In this document: positions 25,558-35,393 of the stretch, in pieces | Layout: each line of letters opens with the position of its first letter | Position numbering within the stretch: position 1 is the stretch's first letter | DNA from: DATJMJ01 sp035503915 | GTDB taxonomy: Bacteria > Actinomycetota > Acidimicrobiia > Acidimicrobiales > Palsa-688 | DNA: 64,000 nucleotides | Assembly (NCBI GenBank): GCA_035503915.1 | Contig: DATJSU010000037.1 | Span: forward strand, 124,001 to 188,000 | Reading direction: 5' to 3' | Translations under genes and position numbers: made by a program | Notes under the pieces: generated by a model | Seen by the model: only the letters and a program-made list of their open reading frames with translations | The model's database searches: none | What the model was told of the DNA's origin: nothing

Positions 25558-27612
25558 ATGACGACCGGGGCCGAGGCGACGTCGAAGCGACCCCCTTCCC
25601 CACCACGCACCGCCAGCCAAGCCGCTCAAGGGCTTGCAGGCGAAGCAGCGGTGGGTACGGGGGGCTCTTCCCTCGCCAGGCTGGTCGTCCAGGATGTCCG
25701 CCCTGCAACCCCGCACGGTTTCCCGGCAAAGGCCATCGTCGGCGAGCGCGTCCCGGTGTCCGCCAACATCTTCCGCGAGGGCCACGACGTGCTGGCGGCG
25801 CGCGCCGTCCTACGCCAGGGTGCCCGAGTGGCCACATCTTCACCCATGACCCGGCTCGGCAACGATGAGTGGGCGGGGTGGGCGACGCCCGACGCGACGG
25901 GGCTTTTTGAACTGGTAGTCGAAGCCTGGACCGATCACTACGCGACTTGGGCGCACAAAGCGGCGGTGAAGTTGGCAGCGCGCCAAGACGTCCAGTCAGA
26001 GATAGCAGAAGGACGCGAGCTCCTGTCCGAATGGGCCTTGAATGCTCAAGCCGAGGCCGACGGGGACGGCAGCCGGGGAGCTGTCCTAGAGGCGCTGAGC
26101 GCGCTCGAAGACGGGAGCCTGGACGATGCAAGCCGCTTGGGTCGCGCGCTTTCCCCGGCGGTAGCTCGTGCGCTCGCTGGCCCATTACTAGCGAGCGACC
26201 TGACCGCCGGCACGGCGATGCCCATCTGGGTAGAGAGGGAGCGCGCGGGCGTGGCCGCATGGTACGAGCTGTTCCCGCGCAGCTACGGCGGGTTGAGAGG
26301 CGCTGCCGGGCAGCTCCCCCGGCTCGCCGAGCTTGGCTTTGACGTGGTGTACCTCCCACCGGTGCACCCGATCGGCCACACCTTCCGCAAAGGTAAAAAT
26401 GGCGCTACCGTCGCCGGACCTGGGGACCCGGGCAGCCCCTGGGCGATCGGCTCAGAGGAGGGCGGGCACCTTGCGCTCCACCCGGAGCTCGGGACCTTCG
26501 AGGACTTCGATTTCTTCGTGGCGACCGCGAAAGATCTCGGGATGGAAGTAGCGCTTGACTACGCGCTGAACTGCTCCCCGGACCACCCCTGGGTGCAAGG
26601 GCACCCCGAATGGTTCCACAAACGCCCTGATGGCACGATCGCGTACGCCGAGAACCCCCCGAAGAAGTACCAGGACATATACCCGCTCAACTTCTGGCCG
26701 CCATCGGAGGAAGACCGCCAGGCCCTTTGGGAAGCGTGCCGCGGAGTCATGGACTTTTGGGCGGAGCGAGGCATCCGGATCTTCCGGGTGGACAACCCGC
26801 ACACAAAACCTTTTGCTTTTTGGGAATGGTTGGTCCAGTGGCTCCGTGGGGCAAGGCCGGACGTGGTCCTCTTGGCAGAAGCCTTCACGCGCCCTAAAGT
26901 GATGGCCCGGCTGGCCGAAGTCGGCTTTTCCGAGAGCTATACGTACTTCACCTGGCGGGCCGTCCAGTACGGGCCGGAGGGGCTCAGGACTTACCTCGAG
27001 GAGCTCGCCCACGGGCCCCTCGCTGATTACATGCGGCCGAGCCTCTGGCCCAACACCCCCGATATCCTCTCAGGGCCACTGCGTGGCGGGCCACCCGCCG
27101 CCTTTGCATTGCGGTATGTCCTTGCTGCGACGCTCTCGCCTCTGTACGGCGTTTACAGCGGCTACGAGCTGTGTGAGAACGTCCCGGCTTCGCCGGACAA
27201 CGAGGAGTACATGGGTTCCGAAAAGTACGAGCTCAAGTCCAGAGATTTTGCCCGTCCCGGGACCCTCGGCCCGCTTTTTCGAGCCGTCAACCGCTCACGC
27301 AGGAGGCACCCTGCCTTTTCCCGGTTGCGCAACATATATTTTCATGGCTCTGAGAACCCGAACATTATTGCCTATTCCAAGGCTTCTGACGACGGCGCCG
27401 ACGTCGTGCTCGTTGTCGTGACGCTCGACCCTTATGTGGCCCAAGAATCGACGCTCCACCTCGGCCCGCTGCAGCTGGGCGTCCCTGCGGACCAGCCTTT
27501 TGTCGTGCATGACGAGCTCTCGGGCGAGTCTTACAATTGGGGGCTCCACCCTTACGTAAGGCTGGACCCTTACCGCAGGGTGGCCCACATATTCGATGTG
27601 ACCCGTCCTTGA
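25558..27612 (+). CDS. glgE: Alpha-1,4-glucan:maltose-1-phosphate maltosyltransferase
   Basis: GH13_3 enzyme that extends alpha-1,4-glucan by maltosyl units from maltose 1-phosphate. From ATG 25558 it has 684 residues. The nucleophile is Asp412 in FRVDNPHTKP and the acid/base is Glu441 in LAEAFTRP. The 29-residue spacing equals that of Streptomyces GlgE (Asp394/Glu423). The N-terminal domains carry VVQDVRPATPHGFPAKAIVGE, typical of GlgE. treS follows 16 bases later. This places the complete trehalose-to-glucan route in one operon with treS, mak and glgB. Confidence 0.96.
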   Translation: MTTGAEATSKRPPSPPRTASQAAQGLAGEAAVGTGGSSLARLVVQDVRPATPHGFPAKAIVGERVPVSANIFREGHDVLAARAVLRQGARVATSSPMTRLGNDEWAGWATPDATGLFELVVEAWTDHYATWAHKAAVKLAARQDVQSEIAEGRELLSEWALNAQAEADGDGSRGAVLEALSALEDGSLDDASRLGRALSPAVARALAGPLLASDLTAGTAMPIWVERERAGVAAWYELFPRSYGGLRGAAGQLPRLAELGFDVVYLPPVHPIGHTFRKGKNGATVAGPGDPGSPWAIGSEEGGHLALHPELGTFEDFDFFVATAKDLGMEVALDYALNCSPDHPWVQGHPEWFHKRPDGTIAYAENPPKKYQDIYPLNFWPPSEEDRQALWEACRGVMDFWAERGIRIFRVDNPHTKPFAFWEWLVQWLRGARPDVVLLAEAFTRPKVMARLAEVGFSESYTYFTWRAVQYGPEGLRTYLEELAHGPLADYMRPSLWPNTPDILSGPLRGGPPAAFALRYVLAATLSPLYGVYSGYELCENVPASPDNEEYMGSEKYELKSRDFARPGTLGPLFRAVNRSRRRHPAFSRLRNIYFHGSENPNIIAYSKASDDGADVVLVVVTLDPYVAQESTLHLGPLQLGVPADQPFVVHDELSGESYNWGLHPYVRLDPYRRVAHIFDVTRP

Positions 27613-27628
27613 CAAGGGGGGACCCCTC

Positions 27629-29380
27629 GTGACGAACCCAGTGCCGGTCTCCGGGACCGCCACCGCTGATGTCCGCTGGTTCCAGCGCGCCGTCTTTTAC
27701 GAGATACTCGTCCGGGGTTTTTACGACTCCAACAACGATGGGACGGGTGACATCCAAGGGATAATCGCGAAGCTGGATTACTTGCAATGGTTGGGCATCG
27801 ACTGCATATGGCTCTTGCCGTTTTACCAGTCGCCACTGCGTGACGGCGGTTATGACATCTCGGACTACTGGACGGTACTGCCCGAGTACGGCCAGATTGC
27901 CGACGTCGCGCAACTGGTGGACGAGGCGCACAGGCGCGGCATACGTATTATCGCCGACCTCGTCATGAACCACACGAGCGACCAGCACCCCTGGTTTAAA
28001 GAGTCCCGCCAGGACAGGACAAACCCAAAAGCGGACTGGTACGTATGGAGCGACGACGACCAGCGGTACAAAGAGGCGCGCATCATATTCGTGGACACCG
28101 AAAAGTCCAACTGGTCCTGGGACCCTCAGCGTGGCCAGTACTTTTGGCACCGGTTCTTTCACCACCAACCCGACCTCAACTACGACAACCCTGATGTGGC
28201 GAGCACGATGCTCGACGTCGTGCGCTACTGGCTGGACATCGGCCTTGACGGTTTCCGTCTCGATGCTGTGCCTTACCTGTTCGAGCGGGACGGCAGCAAC
28301 TGCGAAAACCTGCTTGAAACGCACGCCTACTTGCAGCGCCTGCACAAGGAAGTCGACTCCTTGTACCCCGGCAAGGTCCTCCTCGCCGAGGCCAACCAGT
28401 GGCCCGAGGACGTTGTCGCGTACTTCGGCAACGGCGACGAGTGCCACATGTGCTTCCATTTCCCGCTTATGCCGAGGATGTTCATGGCCGTTCGGCGCGA
28501 GCAGCGGTTCCCCATTACCGAGATCCTCGCCCGCACGCCCGAGATCCCCGACGGCTGCAGCTGGGGCATATTCCTGCGCAACCACGACGAGCTCACTCTC
28601 GAAATGGTCACAGACGAAGAGCGCGACTACATGTGGTCCGAGTACGCCAAGGACCCGCGTATGAAGCGCAACATCGGCATAGGCCGCAGGCTCATGAGCT
28701 TGGTGGACAACGACCGCAGGGTGGCCGAGCTCCTCCACAGCCTTCTTTTCAGTCTCCCCGGTTCGCCCATCCTTTATTACGGGGATGAGATCGGGATGGG
28801 CGACAACATCTACCTCGGCGACCGTGACGGGGTCCGGACGCCAATGCAGTGGGCACCCGACCGCAACGCAGGCTTTAGCCGAGCCGATTTCGCGCAGCTT
28901 TACCTGCCGCCGCTCATGGACCCCGTCTATGGCTACCAAGCGGTCAACGTCGAGGCCCAAATGCGCGACCCGAGCTCGCTGCTGCATTGGATGCGGCGGA
29001 TGCTTGAGGTCCGGCGCCAGCACCCGGTTTTCGGCAGGGGGGCGATGGAGGTTGTCTCAACAGACAACCCGTCGGTCCTCGCCTACGTCAGGGTTCCCGC
29101 CGGTGCCGCGGCGTGCGATGCTGCTCCCAGTACTGCAATGCAGCCCGATGATGCCGGTCACTTCGCTACCGAGACGGTGCTGTGCGTCGCGAACCTTTCG
29201 CGCTTTGCCCAGCCGGCTGAGCTTCCGCTTCAGCGTTGGGAGGGTATGACGCCATTTGAACTTACCGGCCGCGTCCCCTTCCCAGTGGTAGGAGCGCTGC
29301 CGTACTTCATAACGCTGCCGCCCTACGGGTTCTTTTGGTTTGGCCTGGTCGGGCGGCCGGCGGGCTCGACTGGAGGGTGA
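27629..29380 (+). CDS. treS: Trehalose synthase (maltose alpha-D-glucosyltransferase)
   Basis: GH13_16 enzyme interconverting trehalose and maltose by intramolecular transfer. The 583-residue length is normal for a TreS without a fused kinase. Asp212 (GFRLDAVPYL) is the nucleophile and Glu254 (LLAEANQWP) the acid/base; the 42-residue spacing agrees with mycobacterial TreS. FLRNHDELTLEMV supplies the transition-state Asp. It starts at GTG 27629 after a G-rich stretch. The stop is three bases before the maltokinase start, so maltose can be channelled straight to phosphorylation. Confidence 0.96.
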   Translation: MTNPVPVSGTATADVRWFQRAVFYEILVRGFYDSNNDGTGDIQGIIAKLDYLQWLGIDCIWLLPFYQSPLRDGGYDISDYWTVLPEYGQIADVAQLVDEAHRRGIRIIADLVMNHTSDQHPWFKESRQDRTNPKADWYVWSDDDQRYKEARIIFVDTEKSNWSWDPQRGQYFWHRFFHHQPDLNYDNPDVASTMLDVVRYWLDIGLDGFRLDAVPYLFERDGSNCENLLETHAYLQRLHKEVDSLYPGKVLLAEANQWPEDVVAYFGNGDECHMCFHFPLMPRMFMAVRREQRFPITEILARTPEIPDGCSWGIFLRNHDELTLEMVTDEERDYMWSEYAKDPRMKRNIGIGRRLMSLVDNDRRVAELLHSLLFSLPGSPILYYGDEIGMGDNIYLGDRDGVRTPMQWAPDRNAGFSRADFAQLYLPPLMDPVYGYQAVNVEAQMRDPSSLLHWMRRMLEVRRQHPVFGRGAMEVVSTDNPSVLAYVRVPAGAAACDAAPSTAMQPDDAGHFATETVLCVANLSRFAQPAELPLQRWEGMTPFELTGRVPFPVVGALPYFITLPPYGFFWFGLVGRPAGSTGG

Positions 29381-29383
29381 AAA

Positions 29384-30790
29384 ATGGATGAGCTGGTCGC
29401 CGAGGACCTACCCGAGCCTCTCTTAGGGCTCATCGGGCCGTACCTCGCTCGCCAGAGGTGGTACGCCGGCGAAGGCTCCCCGGTCGTCCTCAAGGTCGTC
29501 TCCTCTGGGCGCCTCGGCCAGCCGCGAGGCGCGGCGTCGCTGCTCTGGGCGGTGGTGGACGCGGACGGCTGCGAGTACCAGCTCGTGATCTCCAAGCGGC
29601 CAGGGATGGGCTTGCCCGAGATATTGACGGGCCACGAGGAGGCTCTCATCGGCAGCTCGGCTGGTTGGCGGTGCATAGATGCCACGGTTGACCCAGAGAT
29701 GGCCCTCGTGCTGCTCGAAGCCGCCAGCGGCGGCGCAGAGCGGGCCGAGAGGGCACGGCCTCTGGTTGCCGAGCAGTCCAATTCGTCGGTCATCTACGAC
29801 GACCGCCTTATCCTCAAGGTCTTCAGACGGCTCTCGATGGGCGCGAACCCCGATGTCGAGGTCACTTCTGCACTCGCGGCTACCGGGTTCAAGCACGTAG
29901 CCAAGCCGATTGTGCGGTGGCAACGCGACGGGAGAGACCTCGCGTTTGGCCAGCAGTACCTTGCAGGCGGCACCGATGGTTGGGCGCTCGCCCTCACCTC
30001 GCTGCGCGACTTTTACGGCGCAACCGAAAAGCGGGCGCACCCCGGGCGCTCGGGCGGCGACTTCGCGGCGGAGGCAGCTCGGCTAGGCCAGGTGACTGGG
30101 GAAATGCACCTCGCCATGGCCACGGCCTACCCAACTTCGGAAGAACTGGGGCACACTTGGGCGGAGCTCGTCGGCCGGCTCGAGGCGCAGGTCGAACGGT
30201 TGGTGCCTGAGCTAGCTACCTCGGGGAGGCCACTCTTCGACCGCCTCCACGAGGTTAAGGGCCCGGGGCTTTCGGTGCGGACACACGGCGACTTCCACCT
30301 CGGTCAAGTCATGCGCACCGACGCCGGCTGGTACGTCCTCGATTTCGAGGGGGAGCCCAACAGGCCTCTCGAGCAGCGTCTGTGTCCGACATCAGTGATG
30401 AAAGATGTCGCCGGCATGCTGAGGTCCTTACAGTACGCTTCTCGCTTTGCCTTGGGAGAGCGTTCTGACGTCGGTTCCGCTGACCTCGAGGCGCGCGCTG
30501 AGGCGTGGGAGGAACGAAATTCGGCAGCCTTCATGCACGGCTACTACGAGACGAGCGGGATCGAGCGGCTTTTGCCCCCAAGCCGCCAGGACCGCGAAGC
30601 TGTCCGAGTTGCCTTCGAGCTCGAAAAGGCCCTTTACGAGGTCGAATACGAAAGGTCATTTCGCCCGGACTGGGCGCGGATACCAATGGCCGCTCTGCGC
30701 CGCTTGCTGAGCCAGCCTGTGCAGGTGCTGCTCTCCCGGCCCGCCGAGGCTCTCGGGGTCCCCGACGTCCCCGCGAACGCAGATGTCTGA
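29384..30790 (+). CDS. mak: Maltokinase
   Basis: Phosphorylates maltose to maltose 1-phosphate with ATP, feeding GlgE. The 468-residue protein opens with LARQRWYAGEG, typical of the maltokinase N-cap, and has the aminoglycoside-phosphotransferase-like catalytic motif THGDFHLGQVM followed by VLDFEGEP, the metal-binding segment. It is encoded separately from treS (in some Actinomycetota the two are fused). Its last eight bases overlap the start of glgB at 30783, so the operon is tightly coupled. Confidence 0.94.
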   Translation: MDELVAEDLPEPLLGLIGPYLARQRWYAGEGSPVVLKVVSSGRLGQPRGAASLLWAVVDADGCEYQLVISKRPGMGLPEILTGHEEALIGSSAGWRCIDATVDPEMALVLLEAASGGAERAERARPLVAEQSNSSVIYDDRLILKVFRRLSMGANPDVEVTSALAATGFKHVAKPIVRWQRDGRDLAFGQQYLAGGTDGWALALTSLRDFYGATEKRAHPGRSGGDFAAEAARLGQVTGEMHLAMATAYPTSEELGHTWAELVGRLEAQVERLVPELATSGRPLFDRLHEVKGPGLSVRTHGDFHLGQVMRTDAGWYVLDFEGEPNRPLEQRLCPTSVMKDVAGMLRSLQYASRFALGERSDVGSADLEARAEAWEERNSAAFMHGYYETSGIERLLPPSRQDREAVRVAFELEKALYEVEYERSFRPDWARIPMAALRRLLSQPVQVLLSRPAEALGVPDVPANADV

Positions 30791-33155
30791 CGGCCAGGCG
30801 GCAAAGCGAGCGCCTCGCCCCACGAAGAAGGGTAAGACCACGGGCATGACTACGACAGGACTGCGCGCCGAAGAGCCGGAGGTGCATAGTGGCACCGAGG
30901 GCCCTTCGGTTGACCCCCGCGAGCTCGAGCAGCTGGCTCAGGGCCGCCACCACGACCCTCATTCTCTGCTCGGTAGGCACGCCGGCGTCGTAAGGGCCCT
31001 GCGGCCCGAAGCGACCCAGATGTACCTGCTCGTTAGCGGGCCGGGCCCGGAGAGGCCGGTCATTGGCCGGACCGAGATGCGCAAGGTACACCGTGCGGGC
31101 GTATGGGAGGCACCTCTCGACGAGGGAGCCCGTGGTTACCGCCTGGAGGCCGTCTTCGGTGCCGAGGGCTCGCCCAGCTTTGTTTTCGATGACCCTTACC
31201 GCCATTGGCCCACTCTTGGAGACCTCGACATCTTCCTTTTCAACGAGGGCCGGCACCGCCGGCTATGGGATGTGCTCGGAGCGCACCCGCGCGTCCACGA
31301 GGGCGTCGCCGGTACGGCATTCGCCGTGTGGGCGCCGAACGCCAAGGCCGTCCGAGTCGTAGGCGACTGGAACTACTGGGATGGGCGGACGCACCCAATG
31401 CGCAGTTTGGGCAGTTCGGGCGTCTGGGAGCTCTTCATCCCCGGGGTCGAAGCCGGCGACCGCTACAAGTACGAGATCGTCACGGTCGACGGGCACCTTA
31501 CGCTCAAGGCTGACCCAATGGCCTTCGCGACCGAGGTGCCTCCCGGGACAGCGTCGGTCATCGGCGAGCCACCGGCTCACCGTTGGGGCGACGGCGACTG
31601 GATGGCCGAGCGCGTGCAAGGTGACTTACTTGCCAAACCGATGTCGGTTTACGAGGTCCACCTCGGGTCCTGGAAGTGGGCTGACGACGGCTACGGCGGT
31701 CAGCGGCCGCTCACCTACCGAGAGCTCGCGGGACAACTGCCGCAGTACGTGTCCGAGATGGGGTTCACGCACGTCGAGTTCCTGCCCGTTGCGGAACACC
31801 CATTTGGTGGTTCGTGGGGGTACCAAGTGAGCGCCTATTACGCGCCAACCGCACGTTTCGGGAGCCCTGACGATTTCCGGGAACTTGTTGACGCTCTCCA
31901 TCGAGCAGGTATCGGGGTGATAGTGGACTGGGTACCGGCGCACTTCCCCCGTGACGAGTTCGCGCTCGCACACTTTGACGGGACCGCTCTCTACGAGCAC
32001 AGCGGGCCGATGGGGTCGCACCCGGACTGGGGGACCCTGGTTTTCAACCTGGGCCGGCACGAGGTGCGGAACTTCCTCATGGCGAACGCGCTTTTCTGGG
32101 TCGACCAGTACCACATCGACGCTTTGCGAGTAGATGCCGTTGCCTCCATGCTCTACCTCGACTACTCGCGCGGCCCAGGTGAATGGAGCCCAAACGAGTT
32201 CGGAGGGAACGAGAACCTTGAAGCGGTCTCGTTCTTGAAGGAGCTCAACGAGACCGTGTTCGGGACTTGCGCTGGGGCAACGGTCATCGCGGAGGAGTCG
32301 ACGTCCTGGCCTGGAGTATCGCGGCCCACGTACTTGGGGGGCCTCGGGTTCGGTTTCAAGTGGAACATGGGCTGGATGCACGACACCCTGCAGTACTTCG
32401 AAGTCGACCCTCTCTTTCGCCGGTACCATCAGAACGACCTCACGTTCGGGCTCCTCTATGCCTTTTTCGAAAACTTCATCCTCCCGCTGTCACATGACGA
32501 GGTCGTGCATGGCAAAAGGTCGCTCCTGTCCAAGATGCCGGGCGACCGCTGGTCGCAGCTTGCCAATCTCCGGTCACTCTACGCGTGGATGTGGGCGCAC
32601 CCGGGAAAGAAATTGCTCTTCATGGGCGGCGAAATGGCCGAGGAGCGGGAGTGGTCGAACGAGCGCCCACTGGACTGGTGGATGTTGGACAATTGGGCGG
32701 ACCACCGAGCTCTCCGGTTGTTCGTCGCCGAGCTCAACCGTCTGTACCGGGCGGAGCCGGCTCTTTGGGAGCAGGACTTCACCCCCGACGGCTTTCGCTG
32801 GATCGACGCCAGCGACGCGGACCACAACGTGCTGTCGTTTTACCGCGCTCGTCGCGGTGCTCGACCGCCCCAGGAAGGCCAAACAGCCACATCGTGGCCT
32901 TCGGTGCCCGTCGCTGACGTCTTGGCGTGCGTTGCCAACCTGTCGCCCGTCCCCCAGCTCGGTTACCGCGTGGGCCTGCCGCGAGCCGGGCGCTGGCTAG
33001 AGCTGCTCAACACCGATGCCAAGGAATGGGGAGGCAGCGGGCTCGGCAACATGGGCGAGGTGTGGGCGCAGGAAGTGGGCTGGCACGGGCAGCGTTTTTC
33101 TGCCGAAATGGTGCTCCCACCGCTGGCAGTGCTCTGGCTGGCGCCGGTCGGTTAG
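30783..33155 (+). CDS. glgB: 1,4-alpha-glucan branching enzyme
   Basis: Introduces alpha-1,6 branches into the GlgE product. The 790-residue protein carries a roughly 50-residue basic N-terminal extension, an N1 and a CBM48 domain (GTAFAVWAPNAKAVRVVGDWNYWDG), then the GH13_9 barrel. The nucleophile is Asp451 (ALRVDAVASML) and the acid/base Glu504 (VIAEESTSWP). The 53-residue spacing matches mycobacterial GlgB. SHDEVVHGKRS carries the third catalytic carboxylate. It is the last gene of the GlgE operon; 87 bases follow before the next gene. Confidence 0.96.
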   Translation: MSDGQAAKRAPRPTKKGKTTGMTTTGLRAEEPEVHSGTEGPSVDPRELEQLAQGRHHDPHSLLGRHAGVVRALRPEATQMYLLVSGPGPERPVIGRTEMRKVHRAGVWEAPLDEGARGYRLEAVFGAEGSPSFVFDDPYRHWPTLGDLDIFLFNEGRHRRLWDVLGAHPRVHEGVAGTAFAVWAPNAKAVRVVGDWNYWDGRTHPMRSLGSSGVWELFIPGVEAGDRYKYEIVTVDGHLTLKADPMAFATEVPPGTASVIGEPPAHRWGDGDWMAERVQGDLLAKPMSVYEVHLGSWKWADDGYGGQRPLTYRELAGQLPQYVSEMGFTHVEFLPVAEHPFGGSWGYQVSAYYAPTARFGSPDDFRELVDALHRAGIGVIVDWVPAHFPRDEFALAHFDGTALYEHSGPMGSHPDWGTLVFNLGRHEVRNFLMANALFWVDQYHIDALRVDAVASMLYLDYSRGPGEWSPNEFGGNENLEAVSFLKELNETVFGTCAGATVIAEESTSWPGVSRPTYLGGLGFGFKWNMGWMHDTLQYFEVDPLFRRYHQNDLTFGLLYAFFENFILPLSHDEVVHGKRSLLSKMPGDRWSQLANLRSLYAWMWAHPGKKLLFMGGEMAEEREWSNERPLDWWMLDNWADHRALRLFVAELNRLYRAEPALWEQDFTPDGFRWIDASDADHNVLSFYRARRGARPPQEGQTATSWPSVPVADVLACVANLSPVPQLGYRVGLPRAGRWLELLNTDAKEWGGSGLGNMGEVWAQEVGWHGQRFSAEMVLPPLAVLWLAPVG

Positions 33156-33242
33156 CACTAACTAGGGCTATCCGCGCCATTAGGTAGCTCTTCCCTCGGG
33201 GATGAGCCCGCCCGGGCGCGATCTGCCCCTAATTTGGAGCGT

Positions 33243-35348
33243 GTGAGCGATGCAGCGCGGCGGGGCCGGATGGGGCGCGCCGGTCTGAGCGCGACCGGCA
33301 AAGCCGTTCTTGCTGTTGGCGTCGCTGTTGTGGCCGGCCTTGTCGCTGTCGCCATCGTCGGTGGGCTCTCCACGGCGCACGGTCCCCGCTCCAAGGAAAG
33401 CGGGGCTCTGCCAGGGCGCACTGGCGGAGGCGGCCCGGCTCCAACGTCAGTTGCTGCGGCCTCGAGCACTACGTCGACCACGACCCGCGCGCAAGCGGAG
33501 GAGCACTTGCTCTCGCTTGTGGAGCTCTCTCCACCCGACGGGGCGCGCAACCAGAGCCCCTTGACTGTGGTTAGGGTCCGAGCAAATGGTGCCCGCCTTG
33601 TGCGCGTGGACGTGGAGGCCTCCCCAACCGGCACCTCCCTCCTCGGCAGGTTCATCCCGACCGGTGACGAATGGCGCTCCACCGGCTCGCTCCTGCCGGG
33701 CGCGACCTATACGGTCACATACCAGGTCGCAGGATTTGGCCTTAATGCCACTGGGTCAGCGATTTTCAGGACGTCACCGCCGGCTCTGCCCGTAACGGCG
33801 AGCGTCTTTCCATCGCCGGGCATCGTTGTGGGCGTTGGACAGCCCGTCGTTATCATGTTCTCCCAGCCGGTGGGCACTTATGCCGCACAGCAAGCCGTGT
33901 TGTCGCACTTGCGGATCTCGATGAGCAAGCCGGTGGCCGGAGGGTGGCACTGGTTCAGCTCCGTCGAACTTCACTTTCGCCCGAGCTCGTTATGGCCTGT
34001 GGGCGAAGAGGTGAGCGTGACGGGCGACATCGACGGCTGGCACATCGGAGGCGGCGAATGGGGTGAAGGGCAGTTCGCTACCGACTTCGTGGTCGGGGAC
34101 AGCCATATCTCCTATGTCAACCTCACCACCCACGAAATGACGGTGACCGATAATGGCCGCGTTGTCTACGTTTGGCCTATCAGCGCCGGGGCGCCACAGT
34201 GGCCGACAATGGACGGCACGCACATCGTCTTGGACAGGGAATCAGTGGTCCACATGGTGTCGTCGACCGTTGGCATCCCAGTCAATTCTGCGGCTGGCTA
34301 CGACGAGTACGTGTACTGGGACGTCCACATCTCCGACAGCGGTGAGTACGTCCATGCCGCCCCTTGGTCGGTGACAGACCAGGGGATAGTCAACGTGTCA
34401 CACGGCTGCGTCAACCTCAGCGTTGCGCGAGCGGAGACCTTCTTCCGCTTCAGCCGTGTAGGCGACCTGGTGATCATACAGGGCGGCCCGCGCCCTCCGG
34501 CCCAGGGCGACCACGGGGTCATGGACTGGTCCTTCCCCACCTCCGAGGTGATATGGACGCCTGCCAGGGCGACCTTGCTCGACAGCCCCGTAACGATCAT
34601 CCCGACCACGACGCTGCCGCCTCCCGCAGGTGCGCCCTCTTTCCCGACCACCCTGCCGCCAGCCGGTGGCCCAAGCCCCGAGACCGGCACGGCGCCGGTA
34701 GTGACGGCTACGACTACCGCGCCGGTCGCTCCGGCCACGTCAGCGCCCGGCACCACTGAGACGACGGCTTCGACGCCACCTTCGTCTACTGCGACTACCG
34801 CTGCGCAGCGGAGAGCGTCGACCACAGCTCCGGCGCCCGTGACCTCGACGACGGCTGAGCCGGCTCCGGTTACCTCATCGGCAACCGTCCCAACGGCTTC
34901 TAGCGTGCCGGCAGGCGCGCGGACACGCGTCGAGGGCGCGCCCAAGCAGACGGCCGCGACTGTTCCGTTCACGACCACAACCACGCCGCCGGTGGCAACA
35001 ACGCTTATCACGGCGGCGCCTCGGACGAGTGGCACTCCAGCGACGACTACAGCTGTCCCGCGCACGACAACGACGCTTGCAACTACGACCACCTCAAGGC
35101 CCACCACCACGACCGCGGCACCGCCCACCACGGCTCGGCCGGCGACGACCACTGTGCCAACGACCACGGCAGCCCCGACCACGACAGCCCCGACCACGAC
35201 AGCCCCGACCACGACAAGCTCCTCAACGACCACAACGGCCGCCAAGCCGTCGACGACGGTCGGCACGACGGCAACGACCACCGTCACCAGCACTTCTCCC
35301 GGTACGAGCGGCTCAAGCTCGAGCACTTCGACGACCACGGCGCTTTGA
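33243..35348 (+). CDS. L,D-transpeptidase (YkuD) with Thr-rich C-terminal tail
   Basis: Cell-wall enzyme forming 3-3 or protein-peptidoglycan crosslinks. It has an N-terminal signal/anchor helix (AVLAVGVAVVAGLVAVAIVGG), two Ig-like domains (about 85-280) as in mycobacterial Ldt proteins, then the YkuD domain (about 285-420) with its active-site NVSHGCVNLS; the catalytic Cys is residue 392 counted from TTG 33234. From about 450 onward the protein is a 250-residue Thr/Pro/Ala/Ser-rich tail, probably a disordered, surface-exposed wall spacer and possibly glycosylated. The start is GTG 33243 or TTG 33234. Part of the tail is coded by 15-base tandem repeats, which could vary in number between strains. 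Confidence 0.88.
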   Translation: MSDAARRGRMGRAGLSATGKAVLAVGVAVVAGLVAVAIVGGLSTAHGPRSKESGALPGRTGGGGPAPTSVAAASSTTSTTTRAQAEEHLLSLVELSPPDGARNQSPLTVVRVRANGARLVRVDVEASPTGTSLLGRFIPTGDEWRSTGSLLPGATYTVTYQVAGFGLNATGSAIFRTSPPALPVTASVFPSPGIVVGVGQPVVIMFSQPVGTYAAQQAVLSHLRISMSKPVAGGWHWFSSVELHFRPSSLWPVGEEVSVTGDIDGWHIGGGEWGEGQFATDFVVGDSHISYVNLTTHEMTVTDNGRVVYVWPISAGAPQWPTMDGTHIVLDRESVVHMVSSTVGIPVNSAAGYDEYVYWDVHISDSGEYVHAAPWSVTDQGIVNVSHGCVNLSVARAETFFRFSRVGDLVIIQGGPRPPAQGDHGVMDWSFPTSEVIWTPARATLLDSPVTIIPTTTLPPPAGAPSFPTTLPPAGGPSPETGTAPVVTATTTAPVAPATSAPGTTETTASTPPSSTATTAAQRRASTTAPAPVTSTTAEPAPVTSSATVPTASSVPAGARTRVEGAPKQTAATVPFTTTTTPPVATTLITAAPRTSGTPATTTAVPRTTTTLATTTTSRPTTTTAAPPTTARPATTTVPTTTAAPTTTAPTTTAPTTTSSSTTTTAAKPSTTVGTTATTTVTSTSPGTSGSSSSTSTTTAL
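35161..35220 (+). repeat. Four tandem 15-base units in the transpeptidase tail
   Basis: CGACCACGACAGCCC occurs exactly at 35176-35190 and 35191-35205, with close variants at 35161-35175 and 35206-35220. The 15-base unit keeps the frame and codes for a five-residue Thr/Ala/Pro unit (TTAPT). Slippage here would lengthen or shorten the wall-spanning tail without a frameshift. Confidence 0.85.
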
Positions 35349-35393
35349 GGTCCCTGGCCTTCTGAGGGCGCTCGGGCGCTACCTTGGCTACCA

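Noticed and set aside
25442..26359. N-terminal extension of GlgP to about 1156 residues
   Set aside because: The extra 306 residues are Arg/Pro-rich, unlike any phosphorylase, and overlap the well-supported glgE gene and the divergent promoter region. ATG 25441 gives the family N-terminus.
27365..29023. 552-codon open frame on the minus strand
   Set aside because: It lies wholly opposite treS, which has all its catalytic residues; high GC leaves few stops in the opposite frame. No recognisable protein motif.
35161..35220. Possible CRISPR-like array
   Set aside because: The units are directly adjacent 15-mers without unique spacers and lie inside a coding sequence as an in-frame Thr/Pro repeat.
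34298..35338. Long Val-rich open frame on the minus strand opposite the transpeptidase tail
   Set aside because: It is the antisense of the Thr-codon repeats (ACG/ACC read as GTC/GTG/GGT). It has no domain, start signal or compositional sense, and the plus-strand gene is intact.
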